A stretch of 47,548 bases of DNA, from positions 1 through 47,548 of the forward strand of contig DATNPH010000022.1 of assembly GCA_036703315.1 (NCBI GenBank), written 5' to 3'. The stretch's first letter is position 1; each line of letters begins with the position of its first letter. The notes under the pieces are model-generated. The model was not told where the DNA came from and did no database searches. It worked only from the letters and a program-made list of their open reading frames with translations. The DNA comes from DATNPH01 sp036703315. GTDB lineage: Bacteria > Cyanobacteriota > Cyanobacteriia > Cyanobacteriales > Coleofasciculaceae. This document shows positions 15,167 through 23,686 of the stretch, piece after piece. A program made the translations under genes and the position numbers.

Positions 15167-16156
15167 TTACTGAGATTCTAGGCTGAGATTGATTGCTGAC
15201 TTCATACCGATTGACGTTTCTTTTTGATCGCCAGCCTGCTTAGCATTCATTTCCATGTTAGAACTCACGGACATACTGGAGCTTATTGGCATGACTAGAT
15301 TCAACGCTCTGGTGATTTTACCCGTACCTTGAGAATTTAGGGACTTTAGGTCAACAGATGCACCAGCAGGCAGTCCCGGTGGGTTGATTTTTTGTGACCC
15401 GGCTTGCTGTTCGACGCTCATTTGCAGGGTAGCCACATTATTCTGTAAACCAACTAATTCATAAATAGTTGTACTGTTGAGAGCCATTCCGTTTGTCGTA
15501 ACTGAGTGAGGAACTCGCCACTTAGCACCGACTCCGACGGCTTCAGAGGGAACAGGCGAAGATACTTGCTTGCAAGAGTTCACCATTTGCTCAGCGATTT
15601 GTTTGATGTTTGGGTCGAGTCCCTCAGGCAAGTTAAGATTTGCCTGTTTAGTATTTCCCTGGTTATCAAAGATCATCGAACCGCTCGCACCAACCATCTG
15701 TTTAATTTGCGATCGTATCGCATTAACCATTTCTGGCGGGGTATTGGCACCAGCGACGATATCAGCATCTACATAGGAAAAATCAGCATGAATATCCCCG
15801 TTCGCATCAACCTTAGTAACCTTCGCCTCCATCGTCGTCTTAATTGGCGGAGTTGCGATCGCGGGTCGAGTTTGACCGGCTATAGTCATTTCCATATTCA
15901 TAGTCATGGTCATCTGTAGCCTTTGCTTCGTGTTCGCTGAAGGTGCGAAGCGAAGTTGCTGCTTAGGCTCAGTTCCTGCGTTAATCAGTTCTATTTTGTT
16001 TTGTCCAGCCGAAGAGGTTTTCGCCGACTGCTTGGAAAGCTGCGCGCCCCCAGATGAACTTTCAGCACTGACGGATGTAGAGCGAGGCTTTTCTCCGCAT
16101 CCGGCAATCAGGAAAACAAGGCAGCCAACGAACAATGCTTTTTTCATGAGACTCAA
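15167..16156 (-). CDS. Secreted lipoprotein, DUF6263-like
   Basis: The 329-residue protein starts with a lipoprotein signal peptide (K-K-A-L-F-V-G-C-L-V-F-L) and the lipobox L-I-A-G-Cys20, so it should be lipid-anchored at the cell envelope. The mature part is rich in Ser, Ala, Thr and Met with alternating beta pattern (T-M-T-M-N-M-E-M-T), typical of the DUF6263 group as I recall it. No catalytic motif is visible and no function is known. The gene is monocistronic and convergent with thrS. The ATG at 16154-16156 gives the signal peptide and is the right start; an internal Met four residues in would also work. Confidence 0.8.
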   Translation of the reverse strand: MSLMKKALFVGCLVFLIAGCGEKPRSTSVSAESSSGGAQLSKQSAKTSSAGQNKIELINAGTEPKQQLRFAPSANTKQRLQMTMTMNMEMTIAGQTRPAIATPPIKTTMEAKVTKVDANGDIHADFSYVDADIVAGANTPPEMVNAIRSQIKQMVGASGSMIFDNQGNTKQANLNLPEGLDPNIKQIAEQMVNSCKQVSSPVPSEAVGVGAKWRVPHSVTTNGMALNSTTIYELVGLQNNVATLQMSVEQQAGSQKINPPGLPAGASVDLKSLNSQGTGKITRALNLVMPISSSMSVSSNMEMNAKQAGDQKETSIGMKSAINLSLESQ

Positions 16157-16500
16157 CTCGCTTGAAACCTCGTCAGAATCTGCAATCTAGACGCGGCAGT
16201 TATTGAATGGTTGGCTACCATGCTAACAATTGCCTCTGTTGATAGTCACGGTGCGATCGCGCCCTGATAACAATACACTCAAGGAAAATTTCTGAGGAGG
16301 CGATGCCAATAGATTGAAAATATGGTTAAAAAAGTAACTTACTCAAGAAATTAACTGCTTATTGAGCCTCTTAGTCCCTACTCCCTACTTTCGGCATAGA
16401 TGTCAATTAACCCAACAGTTACCTACCGATAGATGCCGATCGCGCTGGATTTAAGTGATGCTGAGACAGCAATACCAAACGCTGTAATGGGTTGAACACG
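16157..16500. other. Intergenic region, no gene seen
   Basis: About 340 bases between divergent genes. A HIP1 copy lies at 16253-16260 and a degenerate CTTAGTCCCTACTCCCTAC repeat at 16370-16388. No RNA gene or clear promoter was recognised. Confidence 0.5.
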
Positions 16501-16719
16501 ATGACACAGGATAAATCTAGACCACAAGCTCAGGAAGCGGCTGCTATCTCCAATGATCCAGCGCTAAATAAAGAAGCCGTTAATGAAGTGGTTGATGAAT
16601 ATGAGAAAAGTGCCAATTCGGACAACTCAACAGAACTTGCCCCATCAACTCAAAAAGAATTAGGTGACGTTGAACGGGCTTTAGAAGATTCAGTTCTCGG
16701 TATTGAAGATGCATCGTAA
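16501..16719 (+). CDS. Small acidic protein of unknown function
   Basis: From the ATG at 16501 this is 72 residues; a TTG at 16492 would add three. It is acidic and polar (E-A-V-N-E-V-V-D-E-Y-E-K, then G-D-V-E-R-A-L-E-D-S-V-L-G) with likely short helices and no membrane segment or cysteine. I do not recognise the family. It stands alone between the lipoprotein and ABC ATPase genes, divergent from the first and convergent with the second. Confidence 0.6.
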   Translation: MTQDKSRPQAQEAAAISNDPALNKEAVNEVVDEYEKSANSDNSTELAPSTQKELGDVERALEDSVLGIEDAS

Positions 16720-16771
16720 AGTACTCAATCAGTAGGCGATCGCACTTACACACTTCTACAAAGCAAATCGC

Positions 16772-17665
16772 CTAATTTTGTTGTGTCACCTCTACATAAA
16801 TATGCTCTAACCGCACAGGCTGACGAGCAATTGAGTCTAAGGGAATGCCCTCGAAGCGAGAAATAATATCTTTGAGTTCTAGCTGTTGGGGTAACCAAAA
16901 GGCGAGGTCATTTCCGTAGCGTCGGTGGGTGAAGCCATGTTCTCGTGCGCGAGCGATCGCTTGTTCCTCCTGTGATGTCTGCACTACCACAATCTCTTGC
17001 GCTGGAATCCGTTTTTGCAACTCCTCTAAACTCCCCTCAGCCACAAGACGTCCCCCTTTGAGAATCCCAATTCTCTGACAAAGACGTTCCGCTTCATCCA
17101 ACAGGTGAGTCGTGAGTAGAATCGTAATTCCTTGACTTTTCAGACGGCGAATCAAATCCCAAATCTCATAACGTGCCTCAATATCTAAGCCAGTAGTGGG
17201 TTCATCCAAAACTACCAACTTTGGCTGATGCACTAGAGCAACTGCAATATTTAACCGTCGCTGCATTCCCCCACTCAACGTTTCAACTGGGCTTTTTGCC
17301 CTGTCTAATAGATGCACGGCGGCTAGACTTGCTTGTACTCGTTGCCGCCGTTGCTGACCCTTTAAGCCGTAGATCTGCGCGAAGAAATTCAGGTTTTCCT
17401 CACAGCTAAGAGTTTTATACAGTAAATTTTCTTGTGGCGCGACCCCTACCAAGGGTTTTGTCGCCTCTGAGACGAGTTGACCATTAATCTTAATGACCCC
17501 ACTGTCCGCGTGGAGCAAATTACACAAAATATTAATCGTTGTCGTCTTACCAGCACCATTTGGACCCAATAATCCATAAATCTCTCCAGGCTGAATGTGC
17601 AGTGCCAAATTCTGGAGAACTGGTCGCTTCCCATAAGACTTACTGAGCTTTTCGATTTGCAGCAT
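16772..17665 (-). CDS. ABC transporter ATP-binding protein, ABC-2 (DrrA/CcmA-like) class
   Basis: The 297-residue ATPase has Walker A G-P-N-G-A-G-K-T at 34-41, signature L-S-G-G-M-Q-R-R-L, Walker B L-V-V-L-D-E-P-T-T-G-L-D and the H-loop T-T-H-L-L. The C-terminal ~80 residues are the extension seen in DrrA-type exporters. It would power an ABC-2 permease. The likely partner is the permease at 18838-19611 on the same strand, but two other genes lie between, one in the opposite direction, so they are not a simple operon. The substrate is unknown. ATG at 17663-17665. Confidence 0.93.
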   Translation of the reverse strand: MLQIEKLSKSYGKRPVLQNLALHIQPGEIYGLLGPNGAGKTTTINILCNLLHADSGVIKINGQLVSEATKPLVGVAPQENLLYKTLSCEENLNFFAQIYGLKGQQRRQRVQASLAAVHLLDRAKSPVETLSGGMQRRLNIAVALVHQPKLVVLDEPTTGLDIEARYEIWDLIRRLKSQGITILLTTHLLDEAERLCQRIGILKGGRLVAEGSLEELQKRIPAQEIVVVQTSQEEQAIARAREHGFTHRRYGNDLAFWLPQQLELKDIISRFEGIPLDSIARQPVRLEHIYVEVTQQN

Positions 17666-17876
17666 TACAGTGGCTTTTAGCTAAATTCCTAGTCACTAAT
17701 ATAACGAGAGCTTCTTGTCAAGACATAAGTTCTAAGAGTACCCAAGTGGGTGATATTGCTCCAACTATTCAGAAATGAGAATCGAAAGCTTGTAGACCTA
17801 TTTTGTAAACAACTTCAGTCAAATCAATAAAAAACATCAGGTTTGACTACTACACTACAAGCGAGATTTTTGAATC

Positions 17877-18290
17877 ATGAACTACACCAACGCTGAATTC
17901 CGCAGTATTCTAAATGGCTTTGGCTACAAACCAAAGACTCAAGCAGACGGCTCAAACTTTCCAGTATCAAATGATAACTCTGTGTTGACAGATCCTCTTA
18001 CTCTACAGGCTATCAAGAAATTTCAGAGTGAGTACAAACTGGTAGTTGATGGCATTGTTGGTCCGAAGACAATGAACAAAGCCGAAGAGGTAATGAAGAT
18101 TCTTCAAAACGAGTTGAACAGTTGTGTTAAGGCAAATTTACCTGCCAACCAACCGTTTTATGGACCCATGACTACAACCGCTGTCAAGAACTTCCAGAGG
18201 AAAGTTCAGAGAGTACCGAACGGCATCGCCGACCATGACCTCCGTGTAAGGCTTTACAACTTATACAAAAGTGGTTCCTGCCCTGTATAA
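17877..18290 (+). CDS. Peptidoglycan-binding domain protein (two PG_binding_1 repeats)
   Basis: This 137-residue protein is made of two similar repeats of about 60 residues. The first has L-T-L-Q-A-I-K-K-F-Q-S-E-Y and V-D-G-I-V-G-P-K-T; the second has T-T-A-V-K-N-F-Q-R-K-V and V-P-N-G-I-A-D-H-D-L. Both fit PG_binding_1, a three-helix domain that binds cell-wall peptides. No signal peptide is visible, so export or intracellular use is unclear. An intrinsic terminator follows at 18342-18369. It is a single gene placed between the two ABC transporter genes. Confidence 0.82.
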   Translation: MNYTNAEFRSILNGFGYKPKTQADGSNFPVSNDNSVLTDPLTLQAIKKFQSEYKLVVDGIVGPKTMNKAEEVMKILQNELNSCVKANLPANQPFYGPMTTTAVKNFQRKVQRVPNGIADHDLRVRLYNLYKSGSCPV

Positions 18291-18341
18291 CTCAAGGTCT
18301 TTAATCTCAACTTGAGCCAATATTTCAGGAGTTGAAATCAT

Positions 18342-18369
18342 GCCCCGCCCTCTAAAACGCGGGGCTTTT
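18342..18369 (+). terminator. Intrinsic terminator of the peptidoglycan-binding gene
   Basis: GCCCCGC (18342-18348) pairs with GCGGGGC (18359-18365) across a ten-base loop, followed by TTTT. It lies about 50 bases after the stop codon. Confidence 0.8.
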
Positions 18370-18497
18370 GTTATTTGCTATTATGCTGCTAGAAAAATGG
18401 AATTATCTCGTCAACTTTGGAATTAGAAAATTATAAATACCTAAGCAAAGACTAGCCAGCTATTTTAGATGTTGATGAGCTGTAACTGTTCAGAAGG

Positions 18498-18683
18498 CTA
18501 GATAAGCACTGACAGAATATACACCAAAAATACTGGAGTGGTAATAATGAACATAAATGCTAGAGCATCTTCTACGTTACGACTTAGATAGCCTAGGGTT
18601 AGCAGTATGCCCATAAAAAGCATAAAAGAACAAACTTGTACGAAGTTTTCCCAACCATAAGCAATAAGAGAAGCTTCAGCCAT
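18498..18683 (-). CDS. Small membrane protein with two transmembrane segments
   Basis: The 61-residue protein has two hydrophobic stretches, about 17-33 (V-C-S-F-M-L-F-M-G-I-L-L-T-L) and 40-60 (F-M-F-I-I-T-T-P-V-F-L-V-Y-I-L). They are joined by the short polar loop S-R-N-V-E-D. A strong GGAGG ribosome binding site lies eight bases before the ATG, which supports it as a real gene. The family is not recognised. Position and strand between the ABC permease and ATPase genes could make it an accessory of that transporter, but there is no direct evidence. Confidence 0.7.
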   Translation of the reverse strand: MAEASLIAYGWENFVQVCSFMLFMGILLTLGYLSRNVEDALAFMFIITTPVFLVYILSVLI

Positions 18684-18837
18684 TTCATCCCTCCTGGCAT
18701 TCTCCTGCTTCCTTAAGCCAAGCGAAAAATAGGAGCGATCGCTTCCTCCTATGTGCTTATGCCATAAGTTGCATTACAGTTTTATTGACCTTAACTTACT
18801 TAGCCATTCCCAATCCCCAATTCCCAAATTCCATTAA

Positions 18838-19611
18838 TTACAGCCTTCTTTCAACGTTCAGCATTCGTTGGTAAGACAGCCATCCCCCTGCAACCATAAC
18901 AATCGCAAACACACATAGAAACCAAAAATGCTCCTGTATTTCTAGCAAATTCTTGCCACTAGACCAGATACCGAGCAAAGCTTCATTCATGTGGTAGATC
19001 GGGTTAAACTTGGCAATTTCAAGCAATTTTTGGGGAAATAAGGAGGTCGGAAGAAAGGCTCCCCCTAAAATTAAAAGAGGCACCCCGAAAGCAGCGACTA
19101 AAGCATTGACATCCTCAGTTCGTCGTGCAAACTGTGTACCGAGAATAAAGCCTACACCCACATAAGCAATAATACTGAGTAAGATAATCAATCCTCCTAG
19201 TAGCACGGAACCTTGAAACTTGGCTCCTAAAAAAGCTGAAATAGTATAAACCAAGAGTGCTTGACCAATACCAATGCTGCTGTGAGCCAAAAAAATACCG
19301 AGAAAATAGGAGGTTCCACTCAACGGGGAAATAAATAAGCGCTTGAGAGTTTGCTGTTCTCGCTCTGCAACCACCGTTGCTACACTACCGCCTAGGCAAC
19401 TAAAAAACAAGGCTGCACCCACCAGAGTAGAAGGGGCAGCACTTTCAAAGGCTTTAGCGGTTGTCAGCTTAGCGCGTTCTGCCAAAATAAACCCGTTGAG
19501 TAACAAAACAGAAATCGGAAAAATACTCCAGAACACCAGTGTCCGGCGTCGTCGCCACAACTCAATCAAGATTCTTTGTGCTACGGCAAGGGTTTCACGC
19601 CAATATTTCAT
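18838..19611 (-). CDS. ABC-2 type transporter permease
   Basis: The 257-residue protein has a short cytoplasmic N-terminus and six predicted transmembrane segments (for example F-S-I-F-P-I-S-V-L-L-L-N-G-F and L-G-G-L-I-I-L-L-S-I-I-A-Y-V). This is the usual ABC2_membrane layout, with the amphipathic loop E-R-E-Q-Q-T-L-K-R-L-F-I-S-P-L in the middle. It is the likely membrane partner of the ATPase at 16772-17665. The pair would export a hydrophobic compound or lipid-linked molecule. ATG at 19609-19611; no partner gene is immediately adjacent. Confidence 0.9.
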   Translation of the reverse strand: MKYWRETLAVAQRILIELWRRRRTLVFWSIFPISVLLLNGFILAERAKLTTAKAFESAAPSTLVGAALFFSCLGGSVATVVAEREQQTLKRLFISPLSGTSYFLGIFLAHSSIGIGQALLVYTISAFLGAKFQGSVLLGGLIILLSIIAYVGVGFILGTQFARRTEDVNALVAAFGVPLLILGGAFLPTSLFPQKLLEIAKFNPIYHMNEALLGIWSSGKNLLEIQEHFWFLCVFAIVMVAGGWLSYQRMLNVERRL

Positions 19612-19663
19612 CGTGAGAAGTTAGCTGACTTAATACTTCTAGATTTAACAGTTCATTAAGGGC

Positions 19664-19818
19664 GGCGGGGATACCACATCCCAAGAGTGGGTGTGGAGGA
19701 AAGCCGCCGCCTACCCGTAGTTAGTAGTTAGGAGGGCAATAAGCAACATCAAAGTCAAAAACTATAAGGAGAAACCACTAACTACTAACTGAATCTCCAC
19801 CCCTTGCGGGTGGAGTAT
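19664..19818. repeat. Palindrome-rich noncoding cassette
   Basis: Three nested or adjacent inverted repeats occur here. GGCGGCGG near 19662 pairs with CCGCCGCC near 19704. AGTTAGTAGTTAGG at 19719-19732 has a near-complement CCACTAACTACTAACT at 19775-19790. CTCCACC/GGTGGAG with a short loop lies at 19795-19815. No gene is seen. It looks like a degraded dispersed repeat next to the MITE-like element. Confidence 0.6.
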
Positions 19819-19861
19819 TCAATTATCAAGAAAATTCGATCCTCTCAACCCCCCTGTTTAA

Positions 19862-20039
19862 GCAGGGCTGTTTCATTCTCAAGGAAGCCCTCATCCGCCA
19901 CCCTTTGAAACCCCTGTCTCATAGAATCAAGTCCTCTCAAGAGGACTAAGAACAGTAGTTAAGTCGTCTAAAGACGACTTGGGCTATGAGCCAGGGACTT
20001 AAGTCCCTGGCGGTTTGGAGGAGAATGAAACAGCCCTGC
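19862..20039. mobile_element. MITE-like element with 19-bp terminal inverted repeats
   Basis: GCAGGGCTGTTTCATTCTC at 19862-19880 is matched by its exact reverse complement at 20021-20039; weaker complementarity extends outward. The 140 bases between hold three near-perfect palindromes: AGTCCTCT/AGAGGACT (19930-19947), AAGTCGTCT/AGACGACTT (19961-19980) and the 20-base palindrome at 19991-20010. There is no transposase, so it would be a non-autonomous element or a structured RNA-coding repeat. Confidence 0.7.
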
Positions 20040-20074
20040 CTCTTTAAGGAGGGCTAGCGAGCATATCAACCCAA

Positions 20075-21715
20075 TTATTCCCACTCTATAGTCCCAGGGG
20101 GCTTGGAGGTGATGTCGTAAACCACCCGGTTAACTCCCTTGACTTCGTTGACAATCCGGTTGGAAATGGTTTCTAACAAGTCGTAAGGTACCCGTGACCA
20201 ATCAGCGGTCATGCCATCCTCACTACTCACTAAGCGTAGGACAATGGGGTAAGCATAGGTGCGTTGATCGCCCATAACGCCCACACTCCGAATCGGCAGT
20301 AACACGGCAAATGCCTGCCAAAAATCGTGGTAGATTCCCTGACGATTGATTTCCTGGCGGACGATGAGATCGGCATCGCGTAAAATATTCAGGCGCTCTG
20401 CGGTCACTTCACCGATAATCCGAATTGCCAGTCCTGGCCCTGGGAAAGGATGTCGCTGTACAATTTCCTCGGGCAAACCAATTGAGCGCCCAACTTTACG
20501 CACTTCATCTTTGAAGAGTTTACGCAACGGTTCAACGAGCTTGAAGCGCAAGTCTTTCGGCAACCCGCCAACATTGTGATGGCTCTTGATTTTTACCGCT
20601 ACTCGCTCACCCGATTGGGGATCGACATTGGTGTCAGCTGATTCAATCACATCAGGATAAAGCGTACCCTGAGCCAGATAATCAAAGGGACCAAGGCGTC
20701 TGGATTCTTCTTCAAAGACACGGATGAATTCGTGACCAATGCGACGACGCTTTTCTTCTGGATCAGTAATGCCCTCAATTTGAGCGAGGAAGCGATCGCG
20801 TGCATTCACATATGCCACCGGAATATGAAACTGCTCATGAAATAGCTTCACCAACCGCTCTGGCTCCCCTTTACGCATGAAGCCTTGGTCAATGAACATA
20901 CAAGTTAGCTGATCGCCAATTGCCTTATGGAGCAGGAAGGCAAGCGTAGACGAATCGACACCGCCAGATAACGCTAGCAGCACTCGTCTATCTCCTACCC
21001 TAGCGCGAATCTCTCGAATCGATTCTTCAACAAAGGCGGCGGTTGTCCAAGTGGGTTCGCAGTCACAGATGTGGTAAACGAAATTGCGGATCAGAGCCAA
21101 GCCGCCAATCGAATGCACGACTTCGGGATGGAACTGAACACCGTACAGTTTCTTGTCGTGGTGAGCGATCGCGGCACAAGAAGTATTCTCAGTATGTGCC
21201 AGAGTTTCAAATCCCTCTGGCAAGGTTACACAAGAATCTCCATGACTCATCCACATCGTAGAGCCATCTTCTACGTTCGTTAGCAAGTCAGTGGGATCGT
21301 CAATCAATAGTGATGCCTTACCGTACTCACCACGTTCCGCCCGTGTCACTTTCCCGCCGAGTTGTTGCACCATCAACTGCATGCCATAGCAGACCCCTAG
21401 CACGGGTATACCCAACTTCCAAATCTCTGGGTCAGACAGGGGCGCGCCCGTGTCATAGACGGAACTCGGTCCACCGGAGAAGATAATTCCTTTGGGATTG
21501 AGCTGCCGCAGTTGTTCAGCAGTAGTGCGATAGGAAAGGACTTCAGAATATACTTGTGTTTCGCGGATGCGACGAGCAATCAGCTCGGAGTATTGAGAGC
21601 CAAAATCCAGAATAATAATCATCTGGCGATTTATATGCTCTTTTAGAGACGTTGTCGATAACGCCTCTACATTATGAGATGCTTGTTCTGTCTGTAGGGT
21701 CACTGATGCGTCCAT
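20075..21715 (-). CDS. guaA: GMP synthase (glutamine-hydrolysing)
   Basis: From the ATG at 21715 the protein has 546 residues; an upstream ATG at 21754 would add 13 poorly conserved ones. The glutamine amidotransferase domain has the catalytic Cys in L-G-V-C-Y-G-M and H-P-E-V. The ATP-pyrophosphatase domain has the P-loop L-S-G-G-V-D-S-S, and the C-terminal dimerisation domain ends K-P-P-G-T-I-E-W-E as in all GuaA. It converts XMP, ATP and glutamine to GMP in the cytoplasm. The ~40-residue extension before M-I-I-I-L-D-F-G-S-Q is common in cyanobacteria. cbiD lies 135 bases upstream on the same strand, so co-transcription is possible. Confidence 0.96.
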   Translation of the reverse strand: MDASVTLQTEQASHNVEALSTTSLKEHINRQMIIILDFGSQYSELIARRIRETQVYSEVLSYRTTAEQLRQLNPKGIIFSGGPSSVYDTGAPLSDPEIWKLGIPVLGVCYGMQLMVQQLGGKVTRAERGEYGKASLLIDDPTDLLTNVEDGSTMWMSHGDSCVTLPEGFETLAHTENTSCAAIAHHDKKLYGVQFHPEVVHSIGGLALIRNFVYHICDCEPTWTTAAFVEESIREIRARVGDRRVLLALSGGVDSSTLAFLLHKAIGDQLTCMFIDQGFMRKGEPERLVKLFHEQFHIPVAYVNARDRFLAQIEGITDPEEKRRRIGHEFIRVFEEESRRLGPFDYLAQGTLYPDVIESADTNVDPQSGERVAVKIKSHHNVGGLPKDLRFKLVEPLRKLFKDEVRKVGRSIGLPEEIVQRHPFPGPGLAIRIIGEVTAERLNILRDADLIVRQEINRQGIYHDFWQAFAVLLPIRSVGVMGDQRTYAYPIVLRLVSSEDGMTADWSRVPYDLLETISNRIVNEVKGVNRVVYDITSKPPGTIEWE

Positions 21716-21849
21716 CCTAACAATCGTGTGAGTGTGCCAATAGCTCGCTCTCAAAGTACTTTTTGATAGCGAGAAGCCTATTACCGTGAATAGATAGGTC
21801 GAAATCTAATAGTTTCTTATAGACTCAGCCTATAGAAATTCTTACAAAA

Positions 21850-23001
21850 CTAACACAACTGCGACAGTAATGTGGCACCTGTTTTGCTAGAAACGATGAT
21901 TTGGCGATCGCGGTCAAACAAAACTGAACCGATACAAACCTCTTGCTCGCTATGCTTACGAATGTAGTCTTGAGAGCGAGCATCAATGGTGGAGGCGATC
22001 GCACCGTAAACTTGCTCCACCCAGTTACTGCTTTCAGTAGTGTCCAATTGACGAAGATACTTCAGCACCGCTTCAGCTGTTGAACTAGCAAAGACCTTTT
22101 GCAATACAGGTGTGGGTAGACCCAGCTGAGCACAGTGAGCCGTCAGAATTTCCAGCCGTCCATCAGCGAGGTGGTGGTGAGTATGAAAAATCCCGCCTGC
22201 TAGTTTCATCAGCTTGCCGTGGTAACCAAACAACAAAATAGCTGGCACTTGCTGCAACCCAGCTGCCACCAACAGTGGACCCAGCCAATTCGCTGTCTTA
22301 ACTAACCGCTCTGGATGAATACCCATCTGCTGAGCCAAATCCAAACCATTTTCCCCCACACAAAATACCAAACTTGGGGAGTGAGACTGTTCTTTAGTCG
22401 TTCCTAATAATTGATTGGCTTTGTTTTGAAGTTCCTCGCGATAAGCCTCCAATTGACCAGGAGCACTCAGGGGTTGGGAAATGCCTGTAGTTCCCAGTAA
22501 GGAAAGTCCTTCCACAACACCGAAAGAAGCATTCGAGGTACGTTCCGCCAACTGACGCCCTTGCGGTAGGATAATCGTCACCTGAATTTTTTCTCCCGGT
22601 GCCAGTTGACGCCTCAGGTTTTCTTGCAATAGCCGTTCGGCATAAGCATAAATTGCTGCCTTCCCACCAGCATTAAGTTGTCGTCCAATTCCCTCACCAC
22701 CAAATAACCGCACCTGGTCAATTTGTGCTGATTCTCCCCATTCCACTAAAGCCCAAATGGGGGTATCACGGGTGAGATCGAGGTTATCACCAGGGTCACT
22801 ACGAGTAACCGCTAGCGCCATATCCTCTCGAAGACCAGCCACTTGCTCAATCAGAATGTCTACCATTTCAGCAGGTTCAAGTAAGTCCACTGCCGCCCTC
22901 TTAAGTGGTTGTCGTTCGTGTAACCAATGCAAGGCAGCCATAGCTGCTGCACAGGCAAACACGGGTAATGTATATCCAGAGCGAGGCTTTAAAGTTGTCA
23001 T
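21850..23001 (-). CDS. cbiD: Cobalt-precorrin-5B (C1)-methyltransferase
   Basis: The protein has 383 residues from the ATG at 23001; a GTG at 23028 would add nine. The start R-S-G-Y-T-L-P-V-F-A, the A-A-A-M-A-A-L segment and the S-A-Q-I-D-Q-V-R-L-F-G-G-E-G-I-G-R motif mark CbiD, which methylates C1 in the early-cobalt-insertion route to cobalamin. CbiD has its own fold, unlike the other cobalamin methyltransferases. It precedes guaA on the same strand. The 5' side holds a MITE-like element (23051-23185), so its promoter may lie within or just downstream of that repeat. Confidence 0.93.
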   Translation of the reverse strand: MTTLKPRSGYTLPVFACAAAMAALHWLHERQPLKRAAVDLLEPAEMVDILIEQVAGLREDMALAVTRSDPGDNLDLTRDTPIWALVEWGESAQIDQVRLFGGEGIGRQLNAGGKAAIYAYAERLLQENLRRQLAPGEKIQVTIILPQGRQLAERTSNASFGVVEGLSLLGTTGISQPLSAPGQLEAYREELQNKANQLLGTTKEQSHSPSLVFCVGENGLDLAQQMGIHPERLVKTANWLGPLLVAAGLQQVPAILLFGYHGKLMKLAGGIFHTHHHLADGRLEILTAHCAQLGLPTPVLQKVFASSTAEAVLKYLRQLDTTESSNWVEQVYGAIASTIDARSQDYIRKHSEQEVCIGSVLFDRDRQIIVSSKTGATLLSQLC

Positions 23002-23050
23002 GATAGAAGGGGATGAAGTTGAGAACACCGCCTTCTTCAGGCGGAATAAT

Positions 23051-23185
23051 TAGACCTCTTGCAAAAGTCCTGCCTCTACCCCACCCCAGCCCTCCCCTTA
23101 TAAAGGGGAGGGAGCTAGATTGCTTGCATCCCCCCTTTATAAGGGGGGCTAGGGGGGTGAATTTATGAGTTTTGCAAGAGGTCTA
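23051..23185. mobile_element. MITE-like element with 16-bp terminal inverted repeats
   Basis: TAGACCTCTTGCAAAA at 23051-23066 and its exact reverse complement at 23170-23185 bound a 135-base segment. Inside are C/G-run hairpins of the type CTCCCCTTATAAAGGGGAG. The outermost TA on both sides would fit the TA target duplication of IS630/Tc1-mariner elements. No transposase is present. It sits just upstream of cbiD. Confidence 0.75.
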
Positions 23186-23686
23186 TTGAAAAATATTATT
23201 AAATTCAGATAGGAGTATAGCCCGAACAATAACAGTAGAAGCTGTTATTTTTAACAATTAAGATTCTGTTATTTACAAATTTTGTTCTCAAAAAAAGAGT
23301 TTTTATGAGCTTAAAGCCGTGGCATTACTTTGTTAAAACTATGCTTCTAAAGAGAATTAAGTTCTCTTAACCTTAGAAGCGGCAAGCTTCAATCTGTCTC
23401 TAAGCTTGCCCGATAAAAGCGTATTTCCCCAGCGGGAACTCTCAGGCTCAGACTTGAGTACTTGTGCGTAGGATATGGGATCTCTACGACAAGCTACACT
23501 CATGTGCAACTTTCCCTGGTAGTATTGCCATGTATTTCTATAAGTTGCAAAGTGTTGAGAAGTAAGACTTGCTGTTGAGTGATGCTCGGCTAGTAGCGCC
23601 CTGCCTATCTTTCAACAGGATTGCCCTAGTACACGCCGCCAGCTATTACTAATTAAATTACCCAGGATGGTTAGAAACACCGTTGA
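23186..23686. other. Intergenic region, hairpins but no gene seen
   Basis: About 500 bases, AT-rich at first. AAGAGAATT/AAGTTCTCTT near 23350 and GGCAAGCTT/AAGCTTGCC (23381-23411) form hairpins. No cobalamin riboswitch consensus was recognised, although cbiD lies on the other side. The N-terminal half of the MFS gene that should start here is absent. Confidence 0.5.
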
